Assembly: GCA_913055905.1 (NCBI GenBank)
Contig: CAJXLB010000001.1
Location: 558,001 to 622,000, forward strand
DNA: 64,000 bases
From: an uncultured Winogradskyella sp.
GTDB taxonomy: Bacteria; Bacteroidota; Bacteroidia; Flavobacteriales; Flavobacteriaceae
Reading direction: 5' to 3'
The position numbers and the translations under genes were made by a program. The notes below the pieces were generated by a model. That model was not told the DNA's origin. It saw only the letters and a program-made list of their open reading frames with translations, and did no database searches. Positions 1 through 6,567 of this stretch are shown one piece after another. Each line of letters opens with the position of its first letter. Position 1 is the stretch's first letter.

Positions 1-140
1 ACCATGACCACAGCGCTTATCATGCCTTTATAAGGGGTTTGTAAATTTTTGAAGGCAAGGTCTAGAAGAAACCAAACAACTATAAAAATGATAAATGAGA
101 TTAAATATCTTAAAACTATAATTTTGTTTTTAGCGCTCAT
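1..140 (-). CDS. Partial membrane protein (N-terminus only)
   Basis: An open frame on the minus strand starts at an ATG at 140-138 and runs off the left edge of the window, so only about 46 residues are visible. They begin MSAKNKI and contain one strongly hydrophobic stretch at about residues 8-26 (ISFIIFIVVWFLL), which should be a membrane segment or an uncleaved signal anchor. No family can be named from this fragment. It has the same orientation as the five cassette-like genes to its right and may be a further member of that series. The 154 bases between it and the next gene hold no clear palindrome. The frame is open throughout and the start is sensible, but this call rests on little. Confidence 0.45.
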   Translation of the reverse strand, partial: MSAKNKIIVLRYLISFIIFIVVWFLLDLAFKNLQTPYKGMISAVVM

Positions 141-294
141 ATTTTCAAGGTTTGCGTGTGTTTTGTCAATCAAATGCAAAGAGCTAGGCTCGTAAATTTA
201 TGATATAAGTGTTGTGGATAATAAAGTTAGTAATTCTTTTCGTTTTTAACCTATTTACTAGCAGTAGATTATGGGCATTGCCGGTAATTGGTTT

Positions 295-963
295 TTATTT
301 ACAATTATTGTATTCTTCGATAATCTCGTATAAGTCGTCTGAGTTAAATTCATCATTTTCTATTTTTCTGACAACATTGTCACAATCAGAGAAATATTTT
401 CCAGCAGTCTTTTTAAACGACTTAAAGACGTTTGCAAAAAACCTATTGCTTGCATATGGTTCATTTTCTTTTTTAACGTAGTATAAGTCAATGTCATTCT
501 GGATAATCGTTGTGCTATTTCCATTATCCAAGTACATATTTTGAACGCCCTTTTTTAAATACAAAGAAACCTTTCCTTCTATCAAAACTTGAAATAGTTT
601 AAGATTCTTCTTAGATGTTTTTACATAAGCAAATTTCACGGTCTTTCCATTATTATTCTTTATGATGAAATAATCAACTAATTCTTTCTTAAACTTCAAT
701 TTCTTTTTTATCTCTTTAGTTTTCTTGTAGAAAATCTTGTTATTTCCACCAACACCTCTCAAACCAATCAAGTCTTTTGTGGTTGAAGAGTTTTCAAATT
801 TCACGACGCCTGTCAGGGTATCTTTGTTTTTTAGGACTAATGTGCCAGAATACCACTTATTTGAAAAAGTTCCATTTTTACCAAGGGTTACCTGTGAATA
901 GGAAGTAGTAGCTAGACATAGCAATATTAAATTCAATAAAAGGTTATTTAGCTTTTTGTTCAT
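295..963 (-). CDS. Secreted protein of unknown function, 222 aa
   Basis: The protein begins with a clear signal peptide: Lys residues at 3-4, a Leu-rich core at about 8-20, and cleavage after SYS-Q near residue 24. The mature part is rich in Lys and Asn. It carries a beta-type segment in which a short phrase on 'keeping and converting' polar strands (KNKDTLTGVVKF) resembles many uncharacterised flavobacterial secreted proteins. The C-terminus has two Cys (SDCDNV near residue 193 and the penultimate NNCK) that could pair. I do not recognise a named family. It is the leftmost complete gene of the minus-strand cassette-like series and is preceded, at about 995-1114, by an imperfect palindrome. 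Export to the periplasm or cell surface is likely; function is unknown. Confidence 0.75.
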   Translation of the reverse strand: MNKKLNNLLLNLILLCLATTSYSQVTLGKNGTFSNKWYSGTLVLKNKDTLTGVVKFENSSTTKDLIGLRGVGGNNKIFYKKTKEIKKKLKFKKELVDYFIIKNNNGKTVKFAYVKTSKKNLKLFQVLIEGKVSLYLKKGVQNMYLDNGNSTTIIQNDIDLYYVKKENEPYASNRFFANVFKSFKKTAGKYFSDCDNVVRKIENDEFNSDDLYEIIEEYNNCK

Positions 964-994
964 TCTGTTTTCAGGTTTCTTTCGATTATTTCAC

Positions 995-1114
995 ATGGTT
1001 ATGAGAAGTTCCATTGAAAATCTGCGAGACACGAGCACGACGTGAGAATTGTGCGAAAGCAAATTTTCAGAATTAGGTGAGAACGGCGCCATTATTTATA
1101 GCGTTTGTTGTAAG
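995..1114 (-). repeat. attC-like imperfect palindrome (diverged copy)
   Basis: The inner arms GAAAATCTGC (1016-1025) and GCAAATTTTC (1059-1068) are inverted copies with one mismatch. The right end on the minus strand reads CTTACAACAAACGCTATAA (1114-1096), which resembles the CTACAACAACGTGTATAG end of the two well-preserved copies at 3469-3609 and 4172-4300. It begins 8 bases after the stop codon of the esterase gene and ends about 30 bases before the next start, which is the position expected for a cassette recombination site. It is the most diverged of the readable copies, so membership in the family is an inference. Confidence 0.4.
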
Positions 1115-1122
1115 TAGTGATT

Positions 1123-2574
1123 TTAGTTAACTTTTTCCAACACAATACGTTGTACATTAGTGAAAGAATAATTCTTAATTTCTTTTATCTCATTGTACTC
1201 TTTACCTGAAGTTACTTCAAATATGAGTTTATTGTTACTTAATTCGGTGGTAGATGTTAGCCATATGCCATTGGATTGAAAAAGACTGTAGAGCTTATTA
1301 TCTACATTGTACTCTATTAATTCAACACCATCACTTTCATCAAGTATATATCTTCCTTTTTCAATATCATCAACAATAAGTTTATAGTCTTTAACCATTG
1401 GTGATTTGTCCGAAAGATATTCTGTCTTCCAAATATAAGTCCCCTCTATGTCAGTTTTAGCTGCAGTAAACCTTACTTTTACACTGTCCCTGAGTGTATT
1501 ATATCCGTAGATTTTCATAGTGCCTTCCCAAACACCCAAACACTTTTCAGCAAAATTACTTGGATCTGAAACTGGTTTTACATTTTTCAATTGGTTTTCA
1601 AAATATGCTAAATACTCAGATTTTGGATATTTTAGCTTTCCCCATTCAAGAATATTTGATGCATTAGTATAGTCCTTTGCCCAATAATTTTGAGAAATGT
1701 GTCCTGCAAGTTCATTTTCTGTAATGGTATAGTCAGCGTTCTCTTTTAAGTACGAATAATACTCTTTTAGTTTCTCAAAACTCCCAAATTGATAATCAAA
1801 CCAATATTCTAACCCAGTAATAACTGCTTTAGGGTAAATGCTGGTGTGTGTTTCATCCCTGAAGTATTGATGTTCAAAGTGAACAACTTTACCTACAGGA
1901 TCAGATTGAAAAAAGTCTTTTGTTTTTTTAATCGATGATTCCCACCCTTTAGAGGATTCATTACCTTTAGATAAAAAATAGAATTTTTCCCTCTTTACCT
2001 GCGTAGGGTCAAATTCCGCCAATCTTTCCACCATTTGCATATTATCATATCTCATATGAGGCGAAATGGAAATATAGCCATCAAACATTGATGGGTCTTT
2101 AACCAAACAATAGGTAATAAAAACGCCACCATTAGAATGACCGATTGCTAAGCGAGTGGGTAAAACTCTATAATTCGTTTCTATATATCCAAACACATCA
2201 TCTTTTAAAAACTGTTTAAAATCCTTTGCTCTACCCTTATTGTTTCTCATCAATTTTGCTGTTTCACTGTGTTTGTAAGCGGGCAAAAAATCATCATCTC
2301 TTTCTTGGGAAATAACACCGACAACAATCATGGGTACAGCACTATTCAAAAAAGTCAAGCTAGAATGTACGAAGTCAAAGTATTGTCTTGCTTGGGAATC
2401 AAAAACATATACAACTTCATATTTCTTCTCTTGATTTTCGTCGTAAAGTCTTGGCGTATAGACAAGTATTTCTCTATCCCCATAAATTTCGGATTTAATG
2501 GTGACAGATTCAATTTTTTGCGCAAAAGAAAAGGATGTAATCAGTAATAATATGATTGTTAATTTTTTTTTCAT
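1123..2574 (-). CDS. Secreted alpha/beta-hydrolase esterase (esterase D/Fes-like), 483 aa
   Basis: A signal peptide (KKK start, hydrophobic core, cleavage near SFA-Q19) precedes a PF00756-type esterase domain at about residues 20-270. The nucleophile elbow is GHSNGG at residues 145-150, with Ser147 as the expected nucleophile. The segment FRDETHTS near residue 240 supplies the likely catalytic His. Residues after about 280 hold a helical linker and then a beta-rich C-terminal domain of about 140 residues (from AEKCLGVWEG) that I cannot assign; it looks like a lipocalin-like or ligand-binding add-on. Substrates in this family range from siderophore esters to acyl esters and cannot be told here. 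The gene is the second in the minus-strand cassette-like series; its stop is followed after 8 bases by a TACAACAAACG motif. Confidence 0.85.
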   Translation of the reverse strand: MKKKLTIILLLITSFSFAQKIESVTIKSEIYGDREILVYTPRLYDENQEKKYEVVYVFDSQARQYFDFVHSSLTFLNSAVPMIVVGVISQERDDDFLPAYKHSETAKLMRNNKGRAKDFKQFLKDDVFGYIETNYRVLPTRLAIGHSNGGVFITYCLVKDPSMFDGYISISPHMRYDNMQMVERLAEFDPTQVKREKFYFLSKGNESSKGWESSIKKTKDFFQSDPVGKVVHFEHQYFRDETHTSIYPKAVITGLEYWFDYQFGSFEKLKEYYSYLKENADYTITENELAGHISQNYWAKDYTNASNILEWGKLKYPKSEYLAYFENQLKNVKPVSDPSNFAEKCLGVWEGTMKIYGYNTLRDSVKVRFTAAKTDIEGTYIWKTEYLSDKSPMVKDYKLIVDDIEKGRYILDESDGVELIEYNVDNKLYSLFQSNGIWLTSTTELSNNKLIFEVTSGKEYNEIKEIKNYSFTNVQRIVLEKVN

Positions 2575-2608
2575 TTATAAGATTGGTTTTTTACCTTGAA
2601 ATAAGTCT

Positions 2609-2723
2609 AAGAATAGTAGCGGATTTCATGCACTTATTTTTCGGATTGTTAATGTCTTTTGATTTATAAATTTCATTTCTATTAAGCGATTAAACCGCTA
2701 TTATTTCATACATTCTTGTAGCC
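2609..2723 (-). repeat. attC-like imperfect palindrome (weak copy)
   Basis: The arm AAGAATAGTAGCGG (2609-2622) has an inverted partner at 2695-2717 (minus strand AAGAATgtatgaaatAATAGCGG), the same word with a 9-base insertion. The outer minus-strand end reads GGCTACAAGAATGTATGAA, similar to GCTACAACAACGTGTATAG in the better copies. It sits 7 bases beyond the stop codon of the gene at 2731-3462 and 35 bases before the esterase start. Spacing and strand agree with the other copies; the sequence match alone is weak. Confidence 0.4.
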
Positions 2724-2730
2724 AGTTATT

Positions 2731-3462
2731 TTATTCAAATGCATATATGTTAATCGGTTCGCAATCGTGTTCATTTCCATAAATCATTACTGGTTTTTCA
2801 ATTTCAATTCCATCCAGTATTTTAATTCCAAGTTCATCGAAAGCTTTATGTAATATAATATATGTCTTAAATTTAAATGAATTGTTTAGTGCTTGGTATA
2901 TGTCAGACTCAATAATATAATCATCTATTTCAAATTTTTCTAATACATTATTTAATGAAAGTAAATCCTTCCAAGCTAAACTATAATCAATTTTTTCAAT
3001 ATTTATGTAGATTTCTTCTTTTGGGTAAAAATCCAAATATTTTGGTTTTTCTAATATCGGATAGTTGCCTTTTCCAAAGCCAGATATTGAGGCGATAGGT
3101 AAGAAGTCATGCTCCAAAAAGATTGCTTGATTCTTAATTCCTTTTTTTTCAGATTGGACTATTAGTTTAATTTCCGAAAAAGCATTTTGCAAATCGGTTT
3201 TAAATTTCGAGAGTATGAGATTTTCATCCAAATTCAGTTTAAGTGCTTTTTGAAAAGACTCGTTTAATTCGTTGTTTTCTTTGAGCTTATTTAATTCAAT
3301 TGGTTCTTCATCATCTAAATAGTGATTAATTCCAATACTTAAATAGTTTTGGTTTGTTTCATTAATATAATTCGTAATAATATGTCCAATCGTAGCTCCT
3401 TTCGTGTAGGAAAGAGATTGTTCTAATAGTTTCTCTAAATTATGTAGAATTTCGGTTTTCAT
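2731..3462 (-). CDS. Hypothetical cytosolic protein, 243 aa
   Basis: The frame is open back to 3549, but the first 29 codons would be translated from the neighbouring palindrome. The ATG at 3462 (MKTEILHNLEKLLEQ) is therefore the credible start and gives 243 residues. There is no signal peptide or membrane segment. The composition is acidic and rich in Ile, Leu, Asn and Glu, with a helical N-terminal third and a mixed C-terminal half. No motif known to me is present. A single gene of unknown function between two palindromes is typical of a cassette. Its closest analogues are probably stray hypothetical proteins of other Bacteroidota. No function is proposed. Confidence 0.7.
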   Translation of the reverse strand: MKTEILHNLEKLLEQSLSYTKGATIGHIITNYINETNQNYLSIGINHYLDDEEPIELNKLKENNELNESFQKALKLNLDENLILSKFKTDLQNAFSEIKLIVQSEKKGIKNQAIFLEHDFLPIASISGFGKGNYPILEKPKYLDFYPKEEIYINIEKIDYSLAWKDLLSLNNVLEKFEIDDYIIESDIYQALNNSFKFKTYIILHKAFDELGIKILDGIEIEKPVMIYGNEHDCEPINIYAFE

Positions 3463-3468
3463 TAATTG

Positions 3469-3609
3469 GCTACAACGGTTTGGGTTATGGTTTCGTTGCG
3501 GAATGGTTCGGCAGGCAGAACTATTCCGCCGTAACCATAAATTTAGCAAAAAGGCTTGAAATTCCGATTAGGAATTTCAGCCGTAATGAGCTATACACGT
3601 TGTTGTAGC
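3469..3609 (-). repeat. attC-like palindromic element, 141 bp (copy A)
   Basis: The ends are a perfect 8-bp inverted repeat, GCTACAAC (3469-3476) and GTTGTAGC (3602-3609). Inside lie two nested hairpins: GCGGAATggTTC and its inverse near 3498-3530, and GGCTTGAAATTCC-gatta-GGAATTTCAGCC at about 3552-3581. The minus-strand left arm (CAACAACGTGTATAGCTCATT) is nearly identical to the one in copy B at 4172-4300. It fills the space between the stop of the LprI-like gene (3619-3617) and the ATG at 3462. Length and end structure fall in the range of long integron attC sites, but the 7-bp ends here do not match the RYYYAAC/GTTRRRY consensus. Confidence 0.65.
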
Positions 3610-3616
3610 ACGTTTT

Positions 3617-4162
3617 TTATTTCATTTTTCTGTTCAGATAGCGGTAAAGTTCTATCACACGATCTCGTGTTATTTCCAAAACTCTGGCAGCCGCAAACAC
3701 TCTTTGAATTGTTCCACCACCTGAATAATAATCATTCATGAGAACTCTATTCAATTCTAATTCTGAATCTCTGAAGTCAATCCAATTTCTCTGTGATTTT
3801 TTCAATATTTCTTTGTCTTCTTCATTCAAGCTGCTTAAAAGAAGTTGATAATATTTGTTCAACAGCTTATCATATTCTCTATTTGCATCGAGTGTCGAGA
3901 TTACCATTCCGTTTGTTGAATAGTCAATGTCTAATTTGAGTCGTTGCCGTTGTTCAATCCTAAAAGTGTCCGTTATAAACTCGATATAGAGATTGTCATC
4001 TTTTAAGTCACTCTTCAAAAGAGAGTCTTTTAAATTCTGAGATTTCATCTCAACTTCTGTCTCAATTTGAGTCGAGTCAGCTTTTGTCAGTTGTCGAGGT
4101 GTTTGTCCAAAACAATTGAGTCCAAAAGTGAGAGTTATCAATATTATCTGAAGTGTCTTCAT
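3617..4162 (-). CDS. Secreted LprI-like (DUF1311) protein, 181 aa
   Basis: The longest frame begins at a TTG inside the palindrome at 4177. The ATG at 4162 (MKTLQIILITL) directly gives a normal signal peptide cleaved near CFG-Q, so I use that start. The C-terminal half (about residues 95-178) has the lysozyme-inhibitor LprI/DUF1311 pattern: a long helix with tyrosines, the SQRNWIDFRDSE core, a GGGT segment and a final arginine-rich helix. Members of this family are secreted and small, and the best studied inhibit lysozyme; whether this one does is inference. The usual Cys pair of the domain is not evident. It is the fourth gene of the cassette-like series, between two palindromes. Confidence 0.75.
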   Translation of the reverse strand: MKTLQIILITLTFGLNCFGQTPRQLTKADSTQIETEVEMKSQNLKDSLLKSDLKDDNLYIEFITDTFRIEQRQRLKLDIDYSTNGMVISTLDANREYDKLLNKYYQLLLSSLNEEDKEILKKSQRNWIDFRDSELELNRVLMNDYYSGGGTIQRVFAAARVLEITRDRVIELYRYLNRKMK

Positions 4163-4171
4163 TTCAAATGT

Positions 4172-4300
4172 GCCCAACGGTTTTGTGTATGGCTCGTTGC
4201 GGAAAATCAGCTATGATTTTCCGCCGTAACCGAAAGATAGCAAATTGCAATGAATTCCGATTAGGAATTCAGCCGCAATGAGCTATACACGTTGTTGTGC
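4172..4300 (-). repeat. attC-like palindromic element, 129 bp (copy B, best preserved)
   Basis: On the minus strand the outer stem GTGTATAGCTCATTGCGG pairs with CCGCAACGAGCCATACAC, an 18-bp stem with only two mismatched positions, both tolerable as G-T wobbles. Two inner hairpins follow: GAATTCC-taatc-GGAATTC and GCGGAAAATC-atagct-GATTTTCCGC. The right end GCCCAAC (4172-4178) fits the integron R-box RYYYAAC exactly; the other end GTTGTGC (4294-4300) differs from GTTRRRY at one base. The stop codon of the upstream gene (4285-4283) lies inside the element, as is common for integron cassettes. The folded form would be a cruciform or three-way junction. Confidence 0.7.
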
Positions 4301-5008
4301 ATAGTTTTTATTCCGATAATTTAAAGTCGGAAATTCATTCGTTTCTTTTATTTCAAATCCGAGTGATATTAGTTGTTCCAGGCTCACTTTTCTATTAGTT
4401 GCTAAAATAGTTACATAACTATCCCAATGATTTACTAAAATCAAACTTTTGTCGTTCGCGATAATGCTCGGTGAATTATTTTCCGATAAAAGTTCATCCA
4501 ATTTCACTGGTTCTACTATCACACTATTATCACCAAATTCAGAAGTCAGTTTAACTTTATCAATATTTAGTTCATTAAGTAATAAAATAACTTTTGAAAT
4601 ATTGAAAGGTGTAAATTCCGCATCTGGTGGATAAAAAATATTCTTTTGATTGCAGAATTCATAAAGCTTGTCAGCTAACTTTTGATTCTGAAATTCCTTT
4701 TTAAGTCCATAATTAATAAGTGCGTGATTAATTTCCGCAACATTATTCAATTCCGATTTTTTAATGATTTCTTCCCATTTCAATTCATTACAATATTCCA
4801 CTGTGTATTTCGCAGTAGGATAATCCATTGTCTGGTCATCGAACCAACGATTATGATTTTCGTTGTTTCTATCGTAGTCGCCTTTTAATTCAATAAATGG
4901 GTTTAGGATGATGAAAACGTTTTCAAATTCCGACGAATAAAACTCAAAAATATTCTCATCCCATTCGGGATAAAAAGGTGGTGTTTTATTAAAGTCAAAT
5001 TTTTTCAT
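4283..5008 (-). CDS. Hypothetical protein, 241 aa (possibly DUF2711-like)
   Basis: A soluble protein without signal peptide, starting at an ATG (5008) 8 bases inside the TGCACAAC motif. The segments VFIILNPFIEL near residue 32 and LVNHWDSYVTIL near residue 198 recall the DUF2711 family, known mostly from Firmicutes, but I cannot confirm it. The last codons (YAQQRV and the TAG stop) are encoded by the palindrome at 4172-4300, so the C-terminal tail is donated by the repeat. This is the first gene of the minus-strand cassette-like series as transcription would read it. No function is proposed. Confidence 0.7.
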   Translation of the reverse strand: MKKFDFNKTPPFYPEWDENIFEFYSSEFENVFIILNPFIELKGDYDRNNENHNRWFDDQTMDYPTAKYTVEYCNELKWEEIIKKSELNNVAEINHALINYGLKKEFQNQKLADKLYEFCNQKNIFYPPDAEFTPFNISKVILLLNELNIDKVKLTSEFGDNSVIVEPVKLDELLSENNSPSIIANDKSLILVNHWDSYVTILATNRKVSLEQLISLGFEIKETNEFPTLNYRNKNYAQQRV

Positions 5009-5030
5009 TTAAATTATGCACAACAATAGT
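5009..5030 (-). repeat. Right boundary motif of the cassette-like array
   Basis: TGCACAAC at 5017-5024 (minus strand GTTGTGCA) repeats the end of copy B (GTTGTGCA, 4294-4301) just upstream of the start codon at 5008. No partner arm follows to the right, so this looks like a half site that closes the array, as the first cassette junction would. The assignment rests on one 8-bp match and its position. Confidence 0.4.
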
Positions 5031-5106
5031 ATATAATCACTATGGCCTTATTTGCAGTTCAAGATATGAAATCTTTTAATTTATTGGAATAGTGCTAGAT
5101 AAAAGT

Positions 5107-5126
5107 GTTTACAAACGTTTACAAAC
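5107..5126. repeat. Tandem GTTTACAAAC x2
   Basis: Two exact adjacent copies of the near-palindromic 10-mer GTTTACAAAC lie in the 250-base space between the cassette-like array and ssb. This could be a protein-binding site or the scar of a recombination site. Nothing else in the gap 5031-5260 is recognisable; a partial promoter-like CATATTTG occurs near 5170. Confidence 0.45.
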
Positions 5127-5260
5127 GAAAATAAGTGTCTAATTACCGACTCGTTTTTGCATGCTGTTTCATATTTGCAGTGTTGAATCAATGATGGTTC
5201 AATAGTATTAACTGTTTAACCCGTCTCGCCCATAATGGCAGACATTTAAAAATTTAAATT

Positions 5261-5593
5261 ATGAACACGCTAAGAAACAAAGTACAGTTGATTGGAAATT
5301 TAGGAAACGATCCAGAAATCATCAATCTAGAGTCAGGAAAAATCCTGGCTAAATTCTCCATTGCCACTAATGAGAGTTATAAGAACGCCAATGGAGAAAA
5401 GGTTACCGATACCCAATGGCACAATATTGTAGCTTGGGGAAAAACAGCTCAAATCGTTGAAAAATATGTTGGTAAAGGCAAGGAGGTTGCCGTAGAAGGA
5501 AAACTCACCACGCGCTCTTGGGAAGATAAAGATGGTATAAAGCGCTATACCACCGAAGTGGTCTGTAATGAACTCCTGATGCTCGGGAAATAA
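5261..5593 (+). CDS. ssb: Single-stranded DNA-binding protein, short form, 110 aa
   Basis: The protein is one OB-fold SSB domain: MNTLRNKVQLIGNLGNDPE at the start, then ATNESY, the DTQWHNIVAWGK core and GKEVAVEGKLTTRSW. It ends at ELLMLGK right after the fold, so it has no Gly/Pro-rich linker and no acidic DDDIPF-type tail, which in classical SSB recruits repair and replication partners. Chromosomal SSBs are usually longer, so this is a paralogue or specialised form. It binds ssDNA in the cytoplasm. It stands alone on the plus strand next to the cassette-like array and is followed by a strong terminator. Confidence 0.92.
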   Translation: MNTLRNKVQLIGNLGNDPEIINLESGKILAKFSIATNESYKNANGEKVTDTQWHNIVAWGKTAQIVEKYVGKGKEVAVEGKLTTRSWEDKDGIKRYTTEVVCNELLMLGK

Positions 5594-5598
5594 ATCTA

Positions 5599-5629
5599 AA
5601 AAGAGCGGCTTTTGGCCGCTCTTTTATTT
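5599..5629 (+). terminator. Intrinsic terminator of ssb
   Basis: An 11-bp perfect stem, AAAAGAGCGGC (5599-5609) and GCCGCTCTTTT (5615-5625), with a 5-base loop and a following T-rich tract, begins 6 bases after the ssb stop codon. Confidence 0.9.
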
Positions 5630-5692
5630 TATGTGTTATACAAGGCTTGTATCAAAAATCAAGGTTCCTCAAGTTAACTTCCTTATCAATGC

Positions 5693-5869
5693 CTAAGCCA
5701 CTTTGTCCAATAAATCGTAGCAAGGACATTTTTTACAGCGTTTGCACTCTGCTTTCTTGTACTTTTTGCAGCATTTGGATTTTACCTTGCCCAGTGCTTC
5801 TATGCCACCTGATTTAAGAACCTCGAGACGTTCTTTTTTAAGCTTTTTGTTTTTCTTCTTTTTGCCCAA
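5693..5869 (-). CDS. Cys/Lys-rich small protein, 58 aa
   Basis: A short frame that a usual length cut-off would miss. It starts at TTG (5869; no in-frame ATG is available) and ends at TAG (5695-5693). The N-terminus is extremely basic (GKKKKNKKLKKER), followed by a central VLKSGGIEALGKVKSK stretch and a Cys-rich tail with CC at 33-34 and C42, C45, C48, C50. The six cysteines in a spacing of C-x2-C-x2-C-x-C suggest metal binding, though this is inference. Small conserved proteins of this look occur in Flavobacteriaceae. It lies between ssb and the ferritin gene, which fits but does not prove a link with metals. Confidence 0.65.
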   Translation of the reverse strand: MGKKKKNKKLKKERLEVLKSGGIEALGKVKSKCCKKYKKAECKRCKKCPCYDLLDKVA

Positions 5870-5934
5870 AATATCCTGTGCTATTTTGTAGCAAAAATAG
5901 TTATTTTAATTTATTCTAAATAAAATTTAACACT

Positions 5935-6453
5935 TTAGGCATCAGGTACGTCGGCAGCAGATTCTACCGTAAGTTGCTGTATGTCTCGATCAAAGAGGTA
6001 CAGTCCGCCCTTATCATCGCCAATCATGTTTACCTTATCTAGAATGGTCCGTGCCATGGCCTCTTCTTCTATTTGTTCAGCAACATACCATTGTAAAAAA
6101 TTATGCGTGGCATAGTCTTTTTCCTGTAGCGAGGTATGCACTAATTCATTAATACTGTTAGAGACATAGATTTCATGCTCTAAAAGTTTTTCAAACATTT
6201 CCTTAAAACTATTAAAGGTTACGTTTGGTGCATTTAATTCAGAGATGTGGGCATGGCCGCCACGTTCGTTTACAAACTTTACCAGTTTTAGCATATGTAC
6301 GCGCTCTTCATCGGATTGGTCGTACATAAAACTGGCAATACCCTCTAGACCTTTCACTTCTGCCCAAACCGCCATAGCGAGATAGACTTGAGACGATTCG
6401 GCTTCAATACGGATTTGCTGGTTTAAGGCAGCTTCTATGTTTTTGGATAGCAT
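5935..6453 (-). CDS. ftnA: Non-haem ferritin, 172 aa
   Basis: A four-helix-bundle ferritin that stores iron in a 24-subunit cytosolic shell and oxidises Fe(II). The ferroxidase residues match the bacterial FtnA pattern: Glu17, Glu50, His53, Glu94, Gln127 and Glu130 fall at exactly the positions used in E. coli FtnA. Length is normal. There is no haem Met as in bacterioferritin and no Dps-type arrangement. The gene is monocistronic, with about 110 bases to the next gene upstream and a TATCTTTA element (about 6471-6478, minus strand) near the start that may be its -7 region. Confidence 0.95.
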   Translation of the reverse strand: MLSKNIEAALNQQIRIEAESSQVYLAMAVWAEVKGLEGIASFMYDQSDEERVHMLKLVKFVNERGGHAHISELNAPNVTFNSFKEMFEKLLEHEIYVSNSINELVHTSLQEKDYATHNFLQWYVAEQIEEEAMARTILDKVNMIGDDKGGLYLFDRDIQQLTVESAADVPDA

Positions 6454-6567
6454 AACGAAAAAGTTTTACGTAAAGATACTGACTAATTCCTTCATTGTAA
6501 AGGTAATCCTTGATGAGACGCTTGTTTGGCGCTAATTCAGAATTAATCTAATTTCAGGTAGAAGGCT

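Noticed and set aside
209-481. Plus-strand frame of 90 residues across the first secreted gene
   Set aside because: It is antisense to the well-supported gene at 295-963 and has no family likeness; its hydrophobic start comes from reverse-complemented coding.
3463-3549. N-terminal extension of the 243-aa cassette protein
   Set aside because: It would be translated from the palindromic element and has no natural start; the ATG at 3462 fits better.
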